DNA from: Megalopta genalis
Lineage: Eukaryota > Arthropoda > Insecta > Hymenoptera > Halictidae
Length of the DNA: 64,000 nucleotides
NCBI RefSeq assembly: GCF_051020955.1
Contig: NC_135021.1
Span: forward strand, 10,698,462 to 10,762,461
Reading direction: 5' to 3'
A model generated the notes under the pieces. That model saw only the letters and a program-made list of their open reading frames with translations. It was not told the origin of the DNA and did no database searches. Shown here piece after piece: positions 59,445 to 64,000 of the stretch (the stretch's first letter is position 1; each line of letters begins with the position of its first letter). A program made the position numbers and the translations under genes.

Positions 59445-60795
59445 TTCATTTCATCACTTTAAAATTACGAATCATTACAATAATTCACTATCGAAACCGC
59501 TTCGGTTCAGCAACATAAATAATCACAAACGCAAACGCCGTTCTCGTTTTATCGTCTCTTTCCTATGTACAGGCATCGCAACCCTCGCGTCTCGATTCAA
59601 CCACGTCCCTTTCGCTCACTTTTTCTCATTTCCACTTTCACACGCATACACGCACGATCTCCCGCTTCCCTCATTCTCGTTCCTCTTGTTCCTCGCCGAT
59701 CGTACCCGTTTCCCTGAATTATTGCTGCCTCGCCTCGTCTCCCGGTGGCTCGCGCGTTCGATTCGAAGACGGCGGATCGGAGAAAGCCTCGGCCGCCTAT
59801 AGCACGCTTTTTTTGCAACACAATTAAACTGCGAACATTCACAAAACAGATAGAGAATTCCGGGGAAACAAAAGGGAAGCTCTTCCCGTCTCCGATAACT
59901 CGAGCAGACGCAGCGACATTCTTTCGTACCTTTTTGTTATCTTGACCGACTGAATTTTCGTCGTTGTTCCAACGAAATTATTTCTGAACTATTATCCTCG
60001 AAATTTCAACAGAGTCCAACGATAATTAGCCTATACAGTGGAAAAAATATTATCTCGCATTTGAGGAAACAATTCGCAGAACTTACCGATTTGCTCGAAA
60101 GATCAGTGGTAGATATTTGTGTTTTTTTTTTCCGGTATTTCAGGCTTCGATGTCCGATCAGGTTCCTTAAATTGGAACTATCGACTTGAAGATCGACGGT
60201 CGTTTTACGGCGAAAGTCGGAAGCTGGGAACCGAACGGTTCTTTCTCTCAGCGTTTCGTCGATGCGAGACGCCGTGGGAGAAACTCGTTTGCACGACGAT
60301 CGCGCCGAACGGTCCGCGACATCGTTATCCTCGCGAATTCGACTGCGAAATTCTGGCAGGAAATTTCCAAGACCTTTCTGGCCGCACCCGCGCAGAAAGA
60401 CGGATCTCGAGCGTCGCGAGCCTTTTCCGCGAGAATCTCTGAAAACCGATCCCGGGATTGTCACCGCGTCCGTCACGGACCGTGTCCCGCGCGACCCGTT
60501 CCAGGCGATTTCACGCCGAGAAGGGAGAGAAACGGCTTTCCTTTGCATTCTCGATCTCCTCTCGGGCACCGTCCACGAGGGAAACCGACATGAGACCGCG
60601 TTCGCCGGTTCCTCGTGATCGGTAAAAATCACCGTCACGTGCGTCGCCCGCTTTCTCTTTATCTAACCTCCACCCACCGTGCTCCGTGGCAACGGCTATC
60701 TACAACGATCAACGGGAAGAGAAAAAACGGGCGGCCGGGACGAACGGTGCGAGACAGTATTCGCCACGGAACAAAAAAGTTAGCAGTCGCAGCGA
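59445..60795. other. CpG-rich unassigned block with long overlapping frames
   Basis: The 210-codon minus frame (60006-60638) is the longest in the window, but three plus-strand frames (107, 135 and 118 codons) cover the same bases. Its translation is Arg/Ser-rich without a known domain. Stop scarcity from high CpG explains all of them. Untranslated exon or promoter DNA is possible. Confidence 0.4.
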
Positions 60796-61174
60796 TTAAC
60801 CGTTTGCGCACTATGTGTTACAGGATCGAAAAGCGCCCAAGAGCGCAATAGCGCTCCTTCGATTATGTGTCGAAAAAAGCCGAAGAGCGCAATAGCGCTC
60901 CTTCGATTATGTGTCGAAAAATGCCGTAAAACATAAAATAAAACGTTATGAATGAAAATATATATACTATTAGTTTAGAATAGGTAACAACAAAATGCAA
61001 ATTGGATTAATGACAGCGATGCGACGCGCGACGTATACATGCGTCTGAAAGACTGAGCACGTTTCGACAAATTTCGGTAAGTAAGTAAGTCGTCTGTTAC
61101 AGCCAAATGCTCCGGCTTTTCTCGACACAAAATCTGAAGAGCGCAAAAGTGGCTCGTGGTACGCAAACGGTTAA
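60796..61174. mobile_element. TTAA-type MITE with duplicated hairpin, 379 bp
   Basis: Ends TTAACCGTTTGCGCAC and, inverted, TTAACCGTTTGCGTAC match at 15 of 16 bases. The hairpin GAGCGC-AATA-GCGCTC lies at 60841-60856 and again at 60885-60900 within a 44-bp direct repeat that includes CTTCGATTATGTGTCG. No coding capacity. Confidence 0.9.
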
Positions 61175-61264
61175 ATAAGATGAAACGTCGATAGAACGTC
61201 GATAGAACGTCGATTGAACGTCGATCGAAATCAAATCAGATTCTTCATCAAAAGATACTTCATT

Positions 61265-61472
61265 ACCAGATCGCGGATATTTTTATATGAAATAAGAATT
61301 GCCCGCGTCGACTGTAAAAAACAGAAGACGAATAGAAATTTCATTGTTTCTTTAATCGCCGTAACAGCCGCAAAATAGTACGTCGACGTCCTTAAGTTTG
61401 TTCAATCTTCTCATAGCTTTAAATTCGACTTGTACTCGTTTTCGACGCGAATGCATAAAATCCGCGGTCTAG
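61265..61472 (-). mobile_element. R200 copy
   Basis: Starts CAGATCGCGGATATTTTTA, then TGAAATAAGAATTGCCCG. It ends GCGAATGCATAAAATCCGCGG. Its interior is more GC-rich than in other copies. Confidence 0.8.
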
Positions 61473-61602
61473 TTGGTTACTTCTTTGTTGTTAAAACGCA
61501 ACTGTTTCCAATTGTCCTGGAAAATTCGAAATGATCCGACTCTACGTCCAAATTGTAACAGTGTGTTCAAGGAACGCGTCATTTTAACACGTTGCGAATT
61601 AT

Positions 61603-61852
61603 TTAACCCTTTGCGGTAACATTTCCTTCGCAGTTGGAACGATTTTTCGATGGCAATTTCTTAGAAGAAAGGGACAATCTACTCGAGCGCTTAAATATTG
61701 ATGACCAGATAACAGAATGCTATTCCAATGTAAGAAAAAGATATCACGCATACTGAACGGGTTATTAGTTATTTACGGAATGGCATAGTTATTTATTGTT
61801 ACTAGAAATCGTCATCGCGGATCGGACTAGTCAAAGTCTGGCAAAGGGTTGT
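61603..61852. mobile_element. TTAA-type MITE, right end degenerate, ~250 bp
   Basis: The left end is TTAACCCTTTGCGGT and the right end TGGCAAAGGGTTGT, the inverse of AACCCTTTGCC. The right TTAA is lost. Confidence 0.6.
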
Positions 61853-61854
61853 TT

Positions 61855-62645
61855 TACTTTGAAATCATAAAGATACATTTGCGGAGAATTTATTCAATAA
61901 CTTCGTTTCACTGGACGTACATTGCGATAAGAAAAATCGCTAAAAATCGCTACAAATCTGAATAAACTTGTTATTTGTATGAAAATAAAATAGCTGCTGC
62001 CGCGAAGCTAGGGCGTCGAGGATCAGCCGTGGATCGGCCGAGAGGCCAGAAAGCAATGCAAATGATATAGTACCGGCGCAAATATACCGCAAAATTTGCG
62101 CCGAGGCAAATCCGATTGCATGTCGAAGACCTCCGATGGTTCATTAATAGTCGCGGGCTGAAAATCCGACGGTGGTCGAAAGAACGGCCGAAAATAGACG
62201 CCGTTTTGATCCGGCGGGCTCCGAACAGAAGTAGATTATTCGATTGGGTTCGAAGACCGCGAGTCAACGCATAGATCACCCGGAAACCAACGAGCAGACC
62301 GGCTCCGGGTTTGCGAAGACAACCGCAGCGTACAAGTAGACGCCCGAATTCGACCGAGTTAGCCGCGAAAACATCTGGATGTTGACCGATCGACGAGAGT
62401 CGAATCATCCCTGATCTGCCAAACCATCTACCGGATTAGAAGGATTTGAATTCCGGCGGATACGAGTCGACGTCGGGAGTCTACGAACCGAGTCACTTTC
62501 GGCGATTCGCGCGGGGAATGAGCGAACCGAACTCTCGGAGTTGGAAATCGTTATCGACGTTTCGTTTAATCCGAAACAGTGTCGGGTGAACGTTAAGTAA
62601 ACGTTGGATGCACTTGCAACGAATAGATAATTGGAGTATCATTTC
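61855..62645. other. CpG-rich unassigned block
   Basis: A 145-codon minus frame (61971-62408) has no recognisable domain and lies in stop-poor CpG-rich DNA. Confidence 0.45.
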
Positions 62646-62647
62646 GG

Positions 62648-62690
62648 TTAACCCTTTGCACTGGAACGCCGATTACGCGGCGTTGCTGAA
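62648..62690 (+). mobile_element. lone TTAA-type end with hairpin
   Basis: TTAACCCTTTGCACTGG followed by AACGCCG-ATTACG-CGGCGTT (62665-62684). The first 15 bases equal those of the 51591 element, while the hairpin differs. No matching right end is found nearby. Confidence 0.65.
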
Positions 62691-62869
62691 AATTATCACG
62701 CGGATTTTTATTGTAACGTGTGTAATTTTACGAAAATTGTTTGCGCCGATTTCAAGTTACAGGAGACAAAGAGACATTCATTTCGATTCTTGACACTTTA
62801 TTTAATGCAAGCTTGTTAACATGCTTTTCGATGAATTCTTTTAAGTAATAATTTGAGAAGAACTCGTTA

Positions 62870-64000
62870 GATTGTATTCATCTAAATAATTTGACAGATT
62901 GTGCACGAGATTATTGCAGTTTTGGTAGAATTTTTTAAGAGATTCTTAACTGTTGTTTTCAGATAATAACATTATAACGAGTTAAAAATAATGTAACAGT
63001 ATTTCTAAATTCTTTAACTGTTTTTACTATCTTGTATTCGATTCAATCATTTCCTTTGTAGATGCATAAAATCCGCAATCTAATTATGTTACTATAGTTT
63101 GAAATAATTCGCTAAGTTGGTGTTTTGGTTCCAAAGGGCTAATACGAAGTAAACAATTTCGTAAAGAAATTCTGAACTGCTGATTTCAAATAGTAATTTA
63201 ACGAGTTCAAAATAAAGCAACAGACTTTTTAAATTCTTTAACTGTTCTTACTGTTTTGTATTGGATTCATTCTTTTTTTTCATAGCTGCATCAAATCCGC
63301 AGTCTAATTATGTTATATTTACTTTGTAGATGCATAAAATCCGCGATCTAATTATGCTACTACAGTTTGAAATAATTCGCTAAGTTGGTGTTTTAGTTCC
63401 AAAGGGCTAATACGAAGTAAACAATTTCGTAAAGAAATTCTGAACTGCTGATTTCAAATAGTAATTTAACGAGTTCAAAATAAAGCAACAGACTTTTTAA
63501 ATTCTTTAACTGTTCTTACTGTTTTGTATTGGATTCATTCATTTTTTTTCATAGCTACATAAAATCCGCAGTCTAATTGTGTTATTATCGTTCAAAAAAA
63601 TATGCTAAATTGGTTTTTAGATTTTAAAGGGTTAATACGAAGGAAACAATTTTTTTTTAAAGAAATTTGTAACAGTTGTTTTCAAAATAATAACTTTAAC
63701 GAATTAAAAATAATGCAACAGTATTTCTAAATTCTTTAACTGTTTTTACTATCTCGTATTCGATCCACTCGTTTCTTTCATAGCTGCATAAAATCCAGTG
63801 TCTAATTATGTTACTATAGCTTGAAATAATTCGCTGAGTCGATGTTTGGATTTCAAAGGGTTAATACGAAGCAAATAATTTTTTAACGAAATTCTCGACT
63901 ATTGTTTTCAAATAGTAACTTAACGAGTTCAAAATAATGCAACAATTGTTCTAATTCTTTAACTATTTTTAACCGTCTCGTATTCGATCCATTCATTTCT
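62870..64000. repeat. satellite with R200 end motif, ~228-bp unit, to the window edge
   Basis: About five units. Each has GCATAAAATCCGCAGTCTAATTATG, AATAATTCGCTAAGTTGG, AAAGGGTTAATACGAAG, and TTCTTTAACTGTT...TTGTATT...ATTCATT. The end motif recurs near 63067, 63293, 63333, 63557 and 63787; the 63293/63333 pair marks an irregular junction. The array continues past the window. Confidence 0.9.

Noticed and set aside
60006..60638. 210-codon minus-strand frame, the longest in the window
   Set aside because: Three long frames on the other strand cover the same bases, composition is Arg/Ser-rich from CpG-rich DNA, and no domain is visible.
61971..62408. 145-codon minus frame
   Set aside because: No recognisable domain, stop-poor CpG-rich DNA; an exon cannot be excluded but is unsupported.

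Overview
This window looks like nuclear DNA from an insect, most likely a hymenopteran (bee, ant or wasp). The reasons are the sharp alternation of AT-rich and CpG-rich blocks and the dense load of Tc1/mariner-type and TTAA-flanked (piggyBac-type) miniature elements. There are no operons, no compact gene layout and no viral genes. The species is an inference, not something read directly.

I find no host protein-coding gene that I can support. Only three stretches have recognisable protein coding: two copies of an internally deleted mariner element (37994-38508 on +, 40964-41526 on -), each keeping the same 102-codon open frame with the last two catalytic aspartates of a D34D transposase, and a broken Tc1-type transposase (39999-40950). 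A fourth small frame (52188-52382) is probably the acidic start of a piggyBac-type transposase. I see no tRNA, rRNA, known microRNA or CRISPR array. Unrecognised exons of a large host gene cannot be excluded in the GC-rich blocks.

The rest is repeats separated by unassigned DNA. (1) A ~200-bp family, called R200 here, has the end motif ACTGCGGATTTTATGCA and about 18 full or partial copies in both orientations. A minisatellite at 17.6 kb and a satellite at 62.9-64.0 kb carry the same end motif. (2) About ten TTAA-bounded elements occur (3579, 11531, 22715, 30922, 31520, 47113, 49925, 51591, 60796, 61603), plus lone ends at 33009 and 62648. Many have a short hairpin just inside a conserved end, and the hairpin sequence differs from element to element. 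(3) A palindromic family with paired CCAAT motifs occurs at 1, 4123, 10508, 32182, 37136 and 43141. (4) Other inverted-repeat elements lie at 1655, 13411/50275, 14365/16737/54189, 53892, 54164 and 55852. (5) Tandem repeats are common; the clearest are the ~195-bp satellite at 27.4-28.8 kb with a two-unit higher-order period and the ~37-bp array at 48.2-48.8 kb.

Layout: 0-5 kb is satellites and nested miniature elements; 5-18 kb alternates GC-rich blocks with tandem arrays; 18-27 kb is mostly unassigned with R200 copies; 27-33 kb is satellite and TTAA elements; 33-37 kb is GC-rich unassigned DNA and AT minisatellites; 37-42 kb is a cluster of Tc1/mariner elements nested in each other; 42-57 kb is mixed unassigned DNA, TTAA elements and a 1.4-kb foldback element; 57-61 kb is a CpG-rich block bracketed by CT arrays, the best place to look for a promoter or first exon; 61-64 kb ends in the R200-related satellite.
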